64,000 nucleotides of DNA, from assembly GCA_027923505.1 (NCBI GenBank), contig BROI01000005.1, positions 930,001 through 994,000 of the forward strand, in the 5' to 3' direction. Every line of letters begins with the position of its first letter. Within the stretch, counting starts at the first letter, position 1. The DNA is from Mayamaea pseudoterrestris (taxonomy: Eukaryota; Bacillariophyta; Bacillariophyceae; Sellaphorales; Sellaphoraceae). Under the pieces are notes generated by a model that was not told where the DNA came from, made no database searches, and worked only from the letters and a program-made list of their open reading frames with translations. Positions 21,291 through 32,639 of this stretch are shown here, in pieces. The position numbers and the translations under genes were made by a program.

Positions 21291-21968
21291 ATGGCCTCCG
21301 TTTGGTGGCCCAAAAGTGCGAAAATGCTCTTGCTCGTGCTCTTGCTAGCCGGGCCAACCGTCTGCTTCCAGTCGCTTCGTTATTCTCCATCGGCAATTTC
21401 AGCAAAAGGTTTCTGGCTCTTGAAATCTGCTCCATTATTCAAACGATCGCCAATGAACTCATGCCGTCGCGTTTTTTGTGGGTTGGGCGCCAATTTACAG
21501 GACGAATTTTGCCTGCATGATCGATTCGATCGATGGCGGTGGCTGCAGCGACTTCTTGATGGCGAGACCAATGCGTCTGACACAAATAAGCTCCTCTATC
21601 AAGTACTGGCGACGTATGTCAAAAGCCCTGGCGAAGAATATGGTGAATCTACGGAGTTGATTGCCCCGAAAAGGAACGAAACGGAAACAGTTTTACGCGA
21701 CGCCTGCGATGGAATGATTTTAGCATTCATGGACGATGGGGGATCTGTAACGGAGGCCGTCTATGATCAGTTAGAGCGACTTCTTCCAGATCCCGATAAA
21801 GATGAAGATGCCTTTAAAAGTTTGTGGGACATTGTAATGGAGATACATGGACGAGAGTCGGTGAAGCTCAACGAACGAGATGGACGCATGGAGTGGAAGA
21901 TGCGTTGCCTTGTGGCGCGTGTCTTGTTGTACTATGATTTTCTTACGCGTGGTATACCAACTTTATAA
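21291..21968 (+). CDS. unknown protein with plastid-type leader
   Basis: From the ATG at 21291 the product is 225 residues: a leader MASVWWPKSAKMLLLVLLLA ending near TVCFQSL (ASAFAP-like), a basic transit stretch, then a helical domain (LLDGETNASDTNKLLYQVLA ... LRDACDGMILAFMDDGGSV ... DAFKSLWDIVMEIHGRES). I do not recognise the family. An in-frame ATG also occurs at 21252. Its start lies about 290 bp from the ACP start on the other strand, so the two may share a promoter. Plastid location is inferred from the leader. Confidence 0.65.
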   Translation: MASVWWPKSAKMLLLVLLLAGPTVCFQSLRYSPSAISAKGFWLLKSAPLFKRSPMNSCRRVFCGLGANLQDEFCLHDRFDRWRWLQRLLDGETNASDTNKLLYQVLATYVKSPGEEYGESTELIAPKRNETETVLRDACDGMILAFMDDGGSVTEAVYDQLERLLPDPDKDEDAFKSLWDIVMEIHGRESVKLNERDGRMEWKMRCLVARVLLYYDFLTRGIPTL

Positions 21969-22038
21969 AAACGCGTTAACGTCCGTTCGTATAGCTTGCC
22001 TGCCTTTCCTGTCACACCGGCCATTCGTGGCATTGCCT

Positions 22039-22952
22039 TTAACAATCGGGCTGAAGAGGCACTGATCCCGGAATAAGGGCTTGGCAATAAAGTCCCATAA
22101 ATCCAATCATTGCCTGCGCAACGAGAAGGAAGCAGTTGTAAGTGTGATGTGTGATGAATAACTTGATCGGCAAAAAGTAATTTTACACGTACAAGACGGC
22201 CATTCTTGATCTCGGAATCGCGTCCACGAGCCAGCTGATCCGGTGATTTGTTCTTGGAAAGACCTAGAGGATCGTAGAGTCCTGGAACCATGTTTTTGCC
22301 TGGCACACCCCCTTTCAAATAGTGTGTGCCGCGCTTGCTGAAGAATAGCTCGTCGTGAAACTCAATAAGACCGGCAAAGAGAAGCAATTGTGCCTTGCCC
22401 CAGCCAGGAACAGCCGCCCAAGCATCTAGTCCTTTGCTTGGGACATCGCCAAACGCAAGGTCGTGGGCAAGCTCGCCAGGTAGATGAATGCCAGCAGCGA
22501 CAGCTGACCAGCCAACAAACTATTCACAGTGACGAGTGAGAGGGGAACCTTTGCATGAAAAACTTAAATGTAAAGAATCAAAACTTCTGCTTGTGTGATG
22601 ACTTACAGCTGCCATGGCCTAACGGTAGATGACATATATATGCAAAATGTGAGCCATGACGATGCACAAGAAAGAGTGATATGTTCATGACTACAATCGA
22701 ACTCACAATGCGTCCATGCTTAATTTCGCTGTGCCGAAACCAGGCCAACGTCTCGTCGGATCCAAAGTCGGCGAGACCACAAGGGTCCCAGATTTTGCCC
22801 ATCTCCGTCGTGTCCGGTGACTTGAGAATCTCTGCCTTGGATACGCAAGCATCCATGGACGAAAGGTCAACTCTCGCCGATGTCGGAGACAAAGGAGCAA
22901 ATGCACTCGCCGAGGCGAGCATCGCAGCCAACAACGCAGTGGAGAGCTTCAT
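22039..22952 (-). CDS. fucoxanthin chlorophyll a/c light-harvesting protein
   Basis: Four exons: 22707-22952, 22607-22618, 22193-22519 and 22039-22113, all phase 0, with introns of 88, 87 and 79 bp. The second exon is only 12 nt and codes AMAA. The 219-residue product has the plastid leader MKLSTALLAAMLASASAFAP, the first chlorophyll-binding helix (LAWFRHSEIKHGRI|AMAA|FVGW) and the third helix (RDSEIKNGRL|AMIGFMGLY). Glu and His/Asn residues in the ExxHGR and ExxNGR motifs ligand chlorophyll. It is an antenna protein of the thylakoid. The Lhcf/Lhcr/Lhcx subgroup is not resolved. It is divergent from PNO1 with 240 bp between starts. Confidence 0.94.
22607..22618 (-). other. 12-nt microexon of the LHC gene
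   Basis: The bases GCCATGGCAGCT lie between a TAG acceptor and a GTAAGT donor, in phase 0, and supply AMAA in the first membrane helix. Without it the conserved HGRxAM motif is missing. Confidence 0.88.
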
Positions 22953-23192
22953 GCTGTCGAGTGCAAGATGGTCGCAGAAAGAATTAATGTGAGCATTGTT
23001 GCAAGACGAGACCGAAAGATCGCGAGTTCAAGAGCGACATCATATCCATGACCATCCGGTACTGAACTGATCCGTTTCTACGCTGATAACCCGTTTCGAC
23101 CGCGACCATCGAAAAAACACGACAACTTCCGCTCGACCTATTTTTCCGAACAACAGCACAAGTACCATATAAGAAGCAGAAGGAGAGCAACA

Positions 23193-24178
23193 ATGGGCTT
23201 GGAGGATATGGAAATCGACGAAGGGACGCCATCGGTGCAGATAGGCGTCTTCAACGCGACGAGTACTGTTGACCCATCCGTCATTTCATCGCGAATTCTT
23301 CAGAGCGCATCGCTTCAAAAAGACGCTCAAGTAGTCGATGGCGAGCAAGACGAACAGCCGCATTTTCCTCAAGTATCGGCGCTACAAGCAAACAACAGCC
23401 GCTCCGAGTACAGACGTGTTCGATGTCCGCCGCATCGCTACACAAAGCTTCGCGAGCATTGGGAATCGATTCTCACGCCGCTTGTGGAATACCTCAAGCT
23501 GCAGGTGCGTTTTTTCTGTTAAAATTGAACTGAAATGCCGCAAGCGATGACCTCTCCCGACATTCAGACTCTCTCGTGTTGTTCCTGTCTAATGCAAACC
23601 CATTCTGGCACGGAAGCCTCGATTGAGATGATGACTGGGGCCGACAACATGTCGCTGTCTGATGCAGATTATCTGAACATGGTTTTGGTCTTTTCAATTA
23701 GTCTTGTCTGACGCTCCTTTTCCACTTTCTTGCTCAGGTGCGATTTAATACCAAGACGCGAAGTGTGGAGATGAAGACCTCTAAACATACTATTGATACG
23801 GGGGCATTGCAAAAGGGCGCTGATTTTGTGTCGGCGTTTATGCTTGGCTTTGAGGTTCAAGACGCCGTCGCACTGCTCCGGATGGATGATCTATATGTGG
23901 AAAGCTTTCAGGTCACTGACGTTAAGTATTTGCATGGAGATCACCTGTCACGAGCGATTGGTCGTATTGCTGGCCAAGATGGAAAGACGAGATTTGCTAT
24001 TGAGAATGCAACACGAACGCGGATAGTAGTCGCTGATCAACGCATTCATTTGCTTGGAAGTTACGCGAATTTACGGGTTGCAAGGAACGCTATTTGCGAT
24101 TTGATCTTAGGAGCTCCTCCAGGAAAAGTCTACAATAAAATGCGGAACGTGGCGAAGCGAATGAGCGAGCGATATTAG
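23193..24178 (+). CDS. PNO1: PNO1/Dim2, KH-domain 40S ribosome assembly factor
   Basis: Two exons, 23193-23504 and 23738-24178, separated by a 233-bp intron. The 250-residue product matches PNO1 closely: YRRVRCPPHRYTKLREHW, then LKLQ|VRFNTKTRSVEMKTS, FMLGFEVQDAVALLRMDDLY, GDHLSRAIGRIAGQDGKTRF and ILGAPPGKVYNKMRNVAKRM. The C-terminal KH domain carries the GRxxGxDGKT loop. PNO1 binds the 3' end of pre-18S rRNA with the Nob1 nuclease in the nucleolus and cytoplasm. Both ends of the intron carry CAGGTGCG, described among the findings. Confidence 0.96.
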
Positions 24179-24275
24179 TTGCTGATGAATAATTCGTATA
24201 ATCGCCAATTGTGCATCAATCGAAAATATTCTACCGGTAGTCTGCCTGCTGTGGTAAATATATAGGCTACTTACT

Positions 24276-24319
24276 TGTTTTGGCCACACCATCTAATGTT
24301 TTGGCCACACCATCTAATG
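24276..24319. repeat. 21-bp unit repeated twice
   Basis: Two perfect copies of a unit containing TTTTGGCCACACCATCTAA lie in tandem between the PNO1 stop and the stop of the next, convergent gene. It looks like a small recent duplication in a 3' region. Confidence 0.9.
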
Positions 24320-24436
24320 TAAAGACAGCCATTTTAAATGTCGCAATTACATCGACACTCAACTATGAAGTTATTGTACGTGTACATACAGGTTGTCCAT
24401 GGAAGGAGCGTGTGGCTCGTCATGATCCGCCGGTTG

Positions 24437-25964
24437 TCACATGTTAGACGGCGCCAAATGAGGTTGTTGGTAAGGACTTGCCCGTGGGAGCATGCCACTC
24501 CCATGCATGACCGATGAGTCTCGGGGAATGTACGAGACATGAAATTTCTTGACATTCCCTGTAGGAACCTGCGCGGCCAGAATGCGGCCAGGTTCGTCCG
24601 GGACAGATATATGAAGTGTTGTACCCGGCAGCGTGCCCGGAGGAACTCGAACCGACAAGAGCTTCTCTCGTCCGACCTGAGGCTGTTTTTTCGTCATATC
24701 ACCGCCAGCCATCATAGGTGGAAGCGCTGTTTGTGTCAACGGCTGCTGGGGTACGTAGGCAACATGAAACGAAGTTACTCCAGTTGGCACCTGCGCAGCA
24801 ACTGTGCGATTCTCTCCTGGAATTTCGACATAGATGGTTGTCCCAGGAAGTAGTTCGGGAGGTACATGAACAAAGATGAGCTTCTGATTGGGAGTAGTTT
24901 GTAGCTGAACAAACGATGGGCCGTCAGATAGTTCCTTTGTGGTATCGGGATCAGCCTTTTCTGGCGAAGACGGATCATTGGGCTTGGGAGTGAAAAAGTC
25001 TTCCATGCTCTTGACAAACGAAGATGACGAGTGAAGTTGATTTGTTGCTAATTTGTCTTCCAAAACTGTGTCTCTTCGGTGGTCTTGGTTTTGGTCTGGT
25101 TCTAACTGGGCAGAAACGCGAGTGACAGATGCTTGCATAGCTTCGCCTTCGACCTTTTTTATTTGTGAGGATATGACGCTTTTGGCAGGTTTGGAGGCTT
25201 GAGACTGTTCGCCGTAGGAATCAATTTGACGAATTTCATCTCGATCGGAGCCGCATGTCGCATCCCGATGCTCCTCTTGATCGCGAAAGGCCGTTCTTAC
25301 AAGATCAGATGTTGGGCTTTCAAAAGCTCGTGCTGCCTCTGCCACGTCCTTTTTTGCCTTCTCCATTGCAGCAAGAACATCTGGGTCGGGCTTGGGGGTT
25401 AGAAAGTCTTCAATTACTTGAACAAAAGATGGCGATTGGTCAACGGCTTCGACGGTTTCGCGGTTGCTCAATGCCGAGCTCGTCCCTTCGCCGCATAGTT
25501 TCTCTGTTGGTGTATATTTGCAGATGGGCGCGAATGAGCCTTGTAATGTCAAAGTCATCTTGGGAACCGGCGGAAACTTGACGAGGAAGGCTTGGCCAGG
25601 ATGCAGTCCAATAGGAATGACAGTGTCGACCGTTCGACTGCCATCCGGCGATCGGACTTCAATCTTCTGTCCTGCGCAGACACCGGGAGGCAAAATAACT
25701 GGCGAAATAGAAATGAGTCAGCTCATAAAGAACACAATCTTTAAGGTTATGATGGTCCTGAAAGCCGCACTTACCGGAAACAAGAAGCTCTTCCATTTCA
25801 ACGGAGATTTCCTCCTCGTTGCCGACGACAGCTGCATCGCAGCTTTGAGTCGGGGCGGCAGATGCTGGCTTAGCCTTCTCGTCAATTTTATGCTTAATCA
25901 TTTCAGCTGAATCCTGCATCTCCTCTGCACTCAGAGGTTCGAAGGGATCGCAGCAGCAAATCAT
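24437..25964 (-). CDS. protein with three PPG modules, function unknown
   Basis: Exons 25775-25964 and 24437-25698, joined across a 76-bp GTAAGT...CAG intron (25699-25774), give 483 residues. Three similar modules have the pattern V.VPPG..PG..I.V..P...R...A.VPTG: ILPPGVCAGQKIEVRSPDG, VHVPPELLPGTTIYVEIPG and VRVPPGTLPGTTLHISVPD. The last two lie near the C-terminus; the first follows the splice junction. A linker motif SFVxxxEDFxTPKP occurs twice, in an acidic, likely disordered middle. Such PPG modules recur in stramenopile proteins, but I know no proven function. The first exon is Cys-rich (MICCCDPFEP), a possible lipid-attachment site. Confidence 0.65.
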
Positions 25965-26424
25965 GGCGCTTAATATTTGTGTTCGACTGATGATGGAGGA
26001 GATGAGGCGACGAGCGAGGACTTGCTTAGCTGTTGTGTCGTCCGAGTGATGTGCTTCTCTCACGAATGATAACTTTTAGGTGTACATATCAGCCGCAAGA
26101 AATGAAACGCAGGGTGCATTCCGCGAGTCCTCTATATAACGCAAAGAAACGGATCTCGGCGACAAGATCGTGCGCGTTCAACGACATGGAATGTTTGTCG
26201 AACATCGCCAATAAAATGTGAGGCACGGCTGGCGCGATGTGTCGGATACTTAGCGAAAAGAGTGGAATCGGCACGCGCTACGGATGAGTATCGGTACCAG
26301 TACGACATGTGAGCGACGTTTGGCCCTCATCTCAAGCTCATTATGACTGTGACCAAGATTCGCTGCGCGACTACCGAATATTGACCATATCTTTCATCAT
26401 CACTCTACCCATTATAGTTAGTGC

Positions 26425-27072
26425 ATGATAGCCATGTCATCACAAGCAGCTCGAAAGGCTTGGAACGAGGCAATGAAGGCGACAGCCGGATCGGCTCTAT
26501 CACCCGCCCTCCAGCAGCATGCAACGAAACGTCGATCTGGTCGCACTACTAAACAGAAGCGCCGAGCGAAAGCACGACGGGTCACTGTGCATGATGAAGG
26601 AAATTCAGAATATCGAGCTGCAATTTGGATGGATGCATTGGAGGAAGCTGATCTGATGGCGAATGCAGAAATGGACGACGATGAGTTTGACGAACTTGAG
26701 GAACTTCAAGGCGGTACCAAACGGAGCAAGAAAAAAGTTAAATTACTCAAGAAGGGCGTCATTCCGAAGAGATTTGTCGCTCGTTCCCTTGCTGCAATCC
26801 TTTTGGACGATGCAAGCAAGGACGATGGACCTGCCCGAGACTTTATGAAAGCGGAAGCCATGTTACCAAAGGATCGGCAGGTGCCTGCTCGTAAATTCTG
26901 TCCAGTCACAGGGCTGGGAGCAAACTATCGGGAACCGAAGAGCAGCATTTACTTTGCGAGTATGGAAGCATTGGTGCAGATTCGTGAGCGTAGCCCTCCT
27001 TGGATACACATCGGAGGATGTGCTGCGTATCATGATTGCACAAAATGCCTTGTCGACGACGGCGAAGGATAG
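26425..27072 (+). CDS. YL1-C domain protein, INO80C/Ies6-type chromatin remodelling subunit
   Basis: The product of 215 residues has a basic N-terminus (KRRSGRTTKQKRRAKARR), an acidic middle (EMDDDEFDELEELQ), and a C-terminal YL1-C domain with KFCPVTGLGANYREPKSSIY and FASMEALVQI. The CPVTG...Y..P motif is diagnostic of YL1-C, shared by Vps72/YL1 and Ies6/INO80C. The short length and PKRFVARSLAAILLD segment favour Ies6. It would act in the nucleus in INO80-type nucleosome remodelling. The alternative start is MSSQAARK, three codons in (26434). Confidence 0.75.
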   Translation: MIAMSSQAARKAWNEAMKATAGSALSPALQQHATKRRSGRTTKQKRRAKARRVTVHDEGNSEYRAAIWMDALEEADLMANAEMDDDEFDELEELQGGTKRSKKKVKLLKKGVIPKRFVARSLAAILLDDASKDDGPARDFMKAEAMLPKDRQVPARKFCPVTGLGANYREPKSSIYFASMEALVQIRERSPPWIHIGGCAAYHDCTKCLVDDGEG

Positions 27073-27414
27073 CATTTTTTTACACAACTATTCTTTGCGC
27101 TAGAATCGATACCTGCGGAAGCTTCTTTTGTCTATTCGAGTTACTGGTGGAAGGTTGATTGTGTTGACAGGCATCCGCATTGTGGTTGTATGCTGATGTT
27201 GCCATCTTGTCGACGTCAAACATGATGGCTATGACACGTAAGATTCCGGAAATTTTAGTAATGTCTGACATGGAACCTATATTCCAATGGAATGATGAGC
27301 CTGATAAGTTGGTAAAGTCAGCTCTCTTTCGTGCAAAGCTTACCAAAAAAAATATGTAGCAATTACACCACGTAATGATGACAGTTTTCAAAATCTAACT
27401 TAGCATTGGGGACC
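27073..27414. other. convergent intergenic region
   Basis: This lies between the YL1-C protein gene and the ATG6 stop. It contains short AT-rich stretches and no supported gene. A GT donor overlaps the ATG6 C-terminus (CAGGTGTG near 27433), so a further 3' exon of ATG6 cannot be excluded. Confidence 0.4.
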
Positions 27415-28893
27415 TCATTTTTGATACACACCTGCATGCGCTACCGGTACAAGCAATGTCTTCATTGCCATGAAATCCGTCAAACATTCTAATAGCCACC
27501 TTAAATCCGACGTCATGTAGTGGATCGCTCGGGACCATCCAGCATCATCGTTTCCGCTTAGCTGCTCCAGATCAATATCCCCAACCTTCGTTGGTGATAT
27601 ATCGTAATATAGAGGGGATACGGCCACATTATTGATTAAGCCTGAGCCAACCGCGTCATGGACTATAATCATAACGTGCTGAACAACCGCGTGCAATAAT
27701 GCATTCCATGTCATGAGGGACTTACTTTCCTTCGCTTCTTCTCCAAGAGTATGTGCCTCGAACAATCGCCCTTCACTTCCATCGCATGCGCCAGCACTTC
27801 CGCTCGCGAGTGGGTAATAAAGAATTTTTGCGCAATGCGACAGCGGGACGATTCGCCAGTGCGTCGACTGAAAGCTAAACGACGTGGCGATGGCGAGAAG
27901 TAACTGTGCCGCTAACGACCAACCCGCTCGAATCTCCTCACGTTTCACGTCCCCTTTCGGTCTATAGACTAAACGCAATTCATTAATAAGAGGATACCGT
28001 AAACCTCTCTGATTGTCAGTCTGTAGTCGATACATGACAGGAAGCAGTTGCACCTGGGTCGAACAAAGGCGTCGCACTCTGTCTTGCCGATCCGCAAGCG
28101 TTCGAACGAGCAGCTCCTGGTCAATGTTGAAGACTCGAACCTGCAGCTCCAGCGTGCTGAAATCCTCGTCAATCGCACATACCAGGTCGTCTAGCTGGTT
28201 TTCCAAAAGAGCTTGGTCTTTAAGAACGATTGTCAGACGGGTTGCTTCTTCTTCGTGCAATCGACAGGCTTCGTGGAGCATGTGAATTTCAGTTGCCAGT
28301 GCATTTCGTCTTGTTTCCACGGCTACTTCAAGTCGATTAAAAGATTGTTGATTGGTCGTGATAAAGTGTTCATCTGCCATCTGTATAGCGAGTTTCCAGT
28401 GCGCCTCGATCCACTCTTCGTTCTGATTGGCGGTGGCATACTGGTTCGTTTCGTTTGTAATACGTTGAATATCTGTCACCATGGCTCGGCTGACCCTGAA
28501 TAGACGTCAGTTGAAGAAAAATAAAGAGGATTCAGCGCAGTGGCAGTACACGCGATGCCACTTTATCGCAACATGGAGTCCGACTCACCGTTCCACGCAG
28601 TCGCTGCACAACTGTGGCGGGTCGAGAGAATGATTAGCTGCGGTTCCTAACAACTGCAGCAACCGATAGTTATTCTCAAGACTCCCTTCGTGTTTACGAT
28701 TAAAGAGTAACGGCTTGATGAATGCAGGCGACTCGTTGACATGATGGAGCGGCAAATGAACGAACGAGTCTCCGAAGTGTCGTAACGTCGACGTTGCCGT
28801 CAGCGAAGAGTTTGCCTCGTTTAAGCAGTAATGATTTCCACAAGAGCAATCATTTCCGCTCGATTCTCCAACAACTGGCAAAGTTCGTGACAT
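27415..28893 (-). CDS. ATG6: Beclin-1/ATG6 autophagy protein
   Basis: Exons 28589-28893 and 27415-28495 with a 93-bp intron give 461 residues. Exon 1 ends in the short zinc-type LCSDCVER motif seen in Beclins. Exon 2 begins with a coiled coil (LATEIHMLHEACRLHEEEAT), followed by the evolutionarily conserved domain: LINELRLVYRPKGDVKREEI, IRAGWSLAAQLLLAIATSF, THWRIVPLSHCAKI, and the C-terminal TSDLRWLLECLTDFMAMKT. ATG6 binds Vps34 and activates PtdIns3P production at the phagophore. The start at 28893 lies about 185 bp from the copia insertion. Possible additional 3' exon noted. Confidence 0.88.
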
Positions 28894-29078
28894 AATTAGT
28901 GGTGATGCAATATGTTCGTAATATATGTTCAGTATGAACTATCAGCTGCAACCCATCACATCAGACTCGATTGAAAGATTTTTCCAGGCCGCGTCGCTCC
29001 GGTTCTCTTTTAGCTATGACAGCACGTCTAAGTCACGCGTCTGTCGTCGAAGCGATATTCATTAGATTGGTACCTGTG

Positions 29079-29405
29079 TGTTGCAAACCATGTTAGCTTA
29101 GTGGAATCGAGGATGACACCGAAGATGACATCTATTGAAGATGACGATGATTGGACCGAGGTACAATCAAAGGAGAGGAAGGCTAATAGAAGGGCTTCCT
29201 ACAAGTGTCAAGAAGGGCAGATGCTCCGAGTGAAGGCCCTGGGATAGGACCAGAGGAGGCATCTGATTGTGGCTCTTCACTTGTATCAACGATCAAGGAT
29301 CGTTGACACCAGTCAAGTAGCAAGTAGTGCTCACAAAGCAGTAGAAGAGTCGGTTTAAAGTAATCAGTACGGTTACCACCAGATTCGTTTTGTAGTTATT
29401 CGACA
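29079..29405 (+). repeat. 5' LTR of copia element
   Basis: 327 bp, beginning TGTTGCAAACC and ending TTCGACA. It contains the promoter in this family. It lies about 185 bp upstream of the ATG6 start and faces away from that gene. Confidence 0.95.
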
Positions 29406-29456
29406 CGTTAATTAACGTTCACTTCGATCAACAAGAGCTAGCAAGCAACAGACATC

Positions 29457-30600
29457 ATGACGGCCGACACGAGAGAGATTCGAACCAACAAGATGAAGGG
29501 CGTCCCGTTCAAGGGAGAGACGCGAGAGCAGTTTGAGCAGTTCAAGATTATGATCCTCAGAGAAGCCAAGCAAAGCGGCTGCATCCCTTTCCTCATAAGT
29601 GATATGACAAAGGACGTCAACGGAAACCCAACTCCCTTCCTCACGGACATGGAATACGCCCGTCGTCAGATCTGGACGACAGCGGCCACGACAGCAACGT
29701 CGACGCTTCCACGCCCGCCACCCGCTTCGCCAAGTACGACGTTGCCAACAGAGGTTGGAGAGACGGCAGCTACGCCAAGAACCCTGTTTACTTCCTTCCG
29801 CGAGCCAACGTCGCACGAGCTTCTGATGTACCAGAAGGATGCGGAAGCAGGAAACGCCTTGATGGCGAGCGCCGAGAACCCGGGCCTTCGTCAACGCCTC
29901 AACGATAAGAAGACGGCGCATGAGATGTGGTTGATGCTGAACGTCGAGTTTGGCTCTACTCACCTCGTTACCAACCTTGGTAAGCTCAAGAAGAAGCTCA
30001 TCCAAACGACTCCGAGAGACTACGACAAGCCCGAAGAGTTCTTCAGTGTGATCGACTTGAGGAACGGCAACCTTGGCCTCATCGACAACGGCAAGTACAA
30101 GTTCGATGACATCGAGTTGACAATCTTGATGTACGAGAGCATCCCCGATAAAGGAGACCCCAAGTGGGAGGCTTTCAAAGTGGTCCATTCGCCCAACTTG
30201 ACCACGCTGACAGGACTGCAGTTCCGCGAGCTCCTGAAGGACAGCTGGGATCACTTCGGCAATCCTTGCGGCAGCAAGAAGACTGGCAGGGACAAGGATC
30301 ATGCGCTCGCCTTCACGAGCGGCAAGAAAGGTGGATCTGGAAAAGGATACAAGGGCAAGGGTGAGTTCAAAGGCAAGGGAGGCGGCGACACCGCTACCAA
30401 GGCCAACAAACCCAAGAAATTCCGAGAAGACATCACCTGCTTCAACTGCGATAAGGTTGGACACTTTGCAAGCGACTGCAAAGAGCCAAAGAAGGAGAAA
30501 CAAGTCCAGTTTGCAGCATCTGTTAGCTCAACAAGCTCAAAGAAACACACGAAGAGCAGCAAAAAGGACTACGCGTTTGCAATAATGAGCGTTGAAGGGG
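29457..30600 (+). other. copia gag region
   Basis: Gag-type helical domain (KGVPFKGETREQFEQFK ... KTAHEMWLMLNVEFGS) followed by a basic Gly/Lys stretch and a CCHC knuckle CFNCDKVGHFASDC near 30438-30480. Gag packages the element's RNA. Confidence 0.9.
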
Positions 30601-32149
30601 TGACGCCAGCAGGCACGCTGGCTCCCACGGTGAAGCAATCTAGCTATGACTCCTTCTTCGATCCAGCCTCCCTCTCGAGTTCACTACCTACACCTACCAT
30701 TCACGCCTTCTACAACCAAGTTTCTGGTAAACAGGCATCATGGGGTTCAGTTTGTGACTCCCAAGCCGATGACGACGACTTCGTTCGTTCGAACATAAGC
30801 CTTGGTGATGGTTCGTTAGCTAGATACGAGATGGAGGAAGCCGAAAGCGAATGGGAAGCAATTGAAGAAGCAGCTGACAACCTTGCGGATACCAATGGTT
30901 ATCAGGACAATGAAGCCAGTGAGGGGTATGTCGCGGCGAGCAACGCCAGCGCCTTTGTGGTAGTTGACTCCACTGTCCCGATCTGGATTGGTAATCCACT
31001 GTTAGCTGGAATTGGTGCGAGCGGCCCTCCCGATGGAAGCGACCATGGGGATGACAGCACCTCTGGCGACGGATGGTCTCCAAGCATCAGCAGTGAATCA
31101 AGCGATGATACAAACGTCACGCTTTCAGAGCTCTATACATGGGAAGAGGCTATGCTCATGTCAGAGAATAAGCACTCGAAGCCGCGCTCAGCCAAAGGCA
31201 TGAAGTTTACCGACAAGCGCAGCGAGATTGAGAAGCTCAACACTCTTCATAAAGAAGTGCAGAAGCAACTTGCAGTGACTGAAAGGCTTGGTAATAGACC
31301 TCCTGACGACTTGTTCATGCAGGTCTTGAAGACTCGATGGTTGAATCGCCCTGACGACGCGCCACTCGATCTGCTCACCAAGTACAAAGTCTTCTGCTAC
31401 TTGAGAGACGAGGAAAGCTCAATGGCAAGCAGCGTCAACAGCTACTATGCTCTCTCAGGAGAGATGATCCAGCGGAACATCACTGAGTACCATCATACAG
31501 CAATGAGGACGACGATGCAGGAGGAGCGAGCTCGACTCGCGGAGGGACAGATCTGTTACCCCGACCCCGGCCAATTCTGGGACCACGTCGTGTGCGATCC
31601 TAGATACAACAATCTACAAGCGTGTACCACTGAAGCAGAGCGACAGTGTGCTAGAGAGTATTTCCGGAATCAAGAGCGAGCAATCCAGCTTGCTGCCGAA
31701 GAAAACTGGAGCGGTCCATACAGCTTCGACGGAATCCGGTCCAACTTCTTTATACCAGTCAGGTTGATGGATGGAAGTGAACTGGAGTATCAGCAGCGAG
31801 CCGAGGCGTATTTTCGCACACCCGCGAACCAAAGGGTTGTTAGCAACTTCCCTATGCGTTTTAATGGTGGCGAAGAAGAGAGCAGCAACGAGCCGAGCGC
31901 ACTCGTCCGTGGAAGAGCTGCCGAAGAAGAGAGCAGCAGCATACCAACGGAGGTCACCGTTGCGCTTGGACACCTTGACTTTGCAGAACAATGGGAATGG
32001 TTCATGAACATTCGCCGACGTGAACAGTATGTGCACGAGCAATTGATGTGTGATATTCGCTGCAGCGTTCAGTGGATCCCGGAGTTCGATTGCGTTGTTG
32101 TTCCAATCGACTACGTCGCAGCAGTTATGGCTGCGACAGACGGCCACAC

Positions 32150-32450
32150 CAACCACACGAACAAGTATCTTCTCGACTCAGGAGCTACTCAACACGTCTC
32201 TTCCTCCGACATGGGAATGAGTTATCTCCAAGCTTGTCCGCTGATTTTGACGGCGGCGAATGGAGAGCCGATGTACACGCCAGTGATGGGAGACTTGCCA
32301 TTACAGACGAAGACGGGGATTCGACTCACGTTGACGGGCGTTCCCGTCGTGCCTACAGCACCGATGAATATAATCAGCATGTCAAAGCTACTTGATGCTG
32401 GTTGCGAGGTTGCAGAATTTGGGCCGGAACGAGTCCTCCTTCGATGCAAT
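32150..32450 (+). other. copia aspartic protease region
   Basis: The catalytic motif LLDSGATQHV is present near 32170, followed by the strand pattern of retroviral-type aspartic proteases. Confidence 0.85.
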
Positions 32451-32639
32451 CCAGAGGACCCGACGGACGTACTTGAATTCCTTCGCGAGGAGGGATCGAC
32501 CCTTTACTTCCTTGAAGCCTTTCGTCGACCAGAAAGCATTAATGCGATTGACGATGAATCAAGAGAGGAGGATCGAGACGACGAAGATTTAAATGAGGAG
32601 GACGACGAGGGCGACGATCCTGCAGACGAGGCAATCAAT

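Noticed and set aside
29412-30503. 363-residue minus-strand frame
   Set aside because: Antisense of the copia gag region; composition reflects codon bias of the sense strand.
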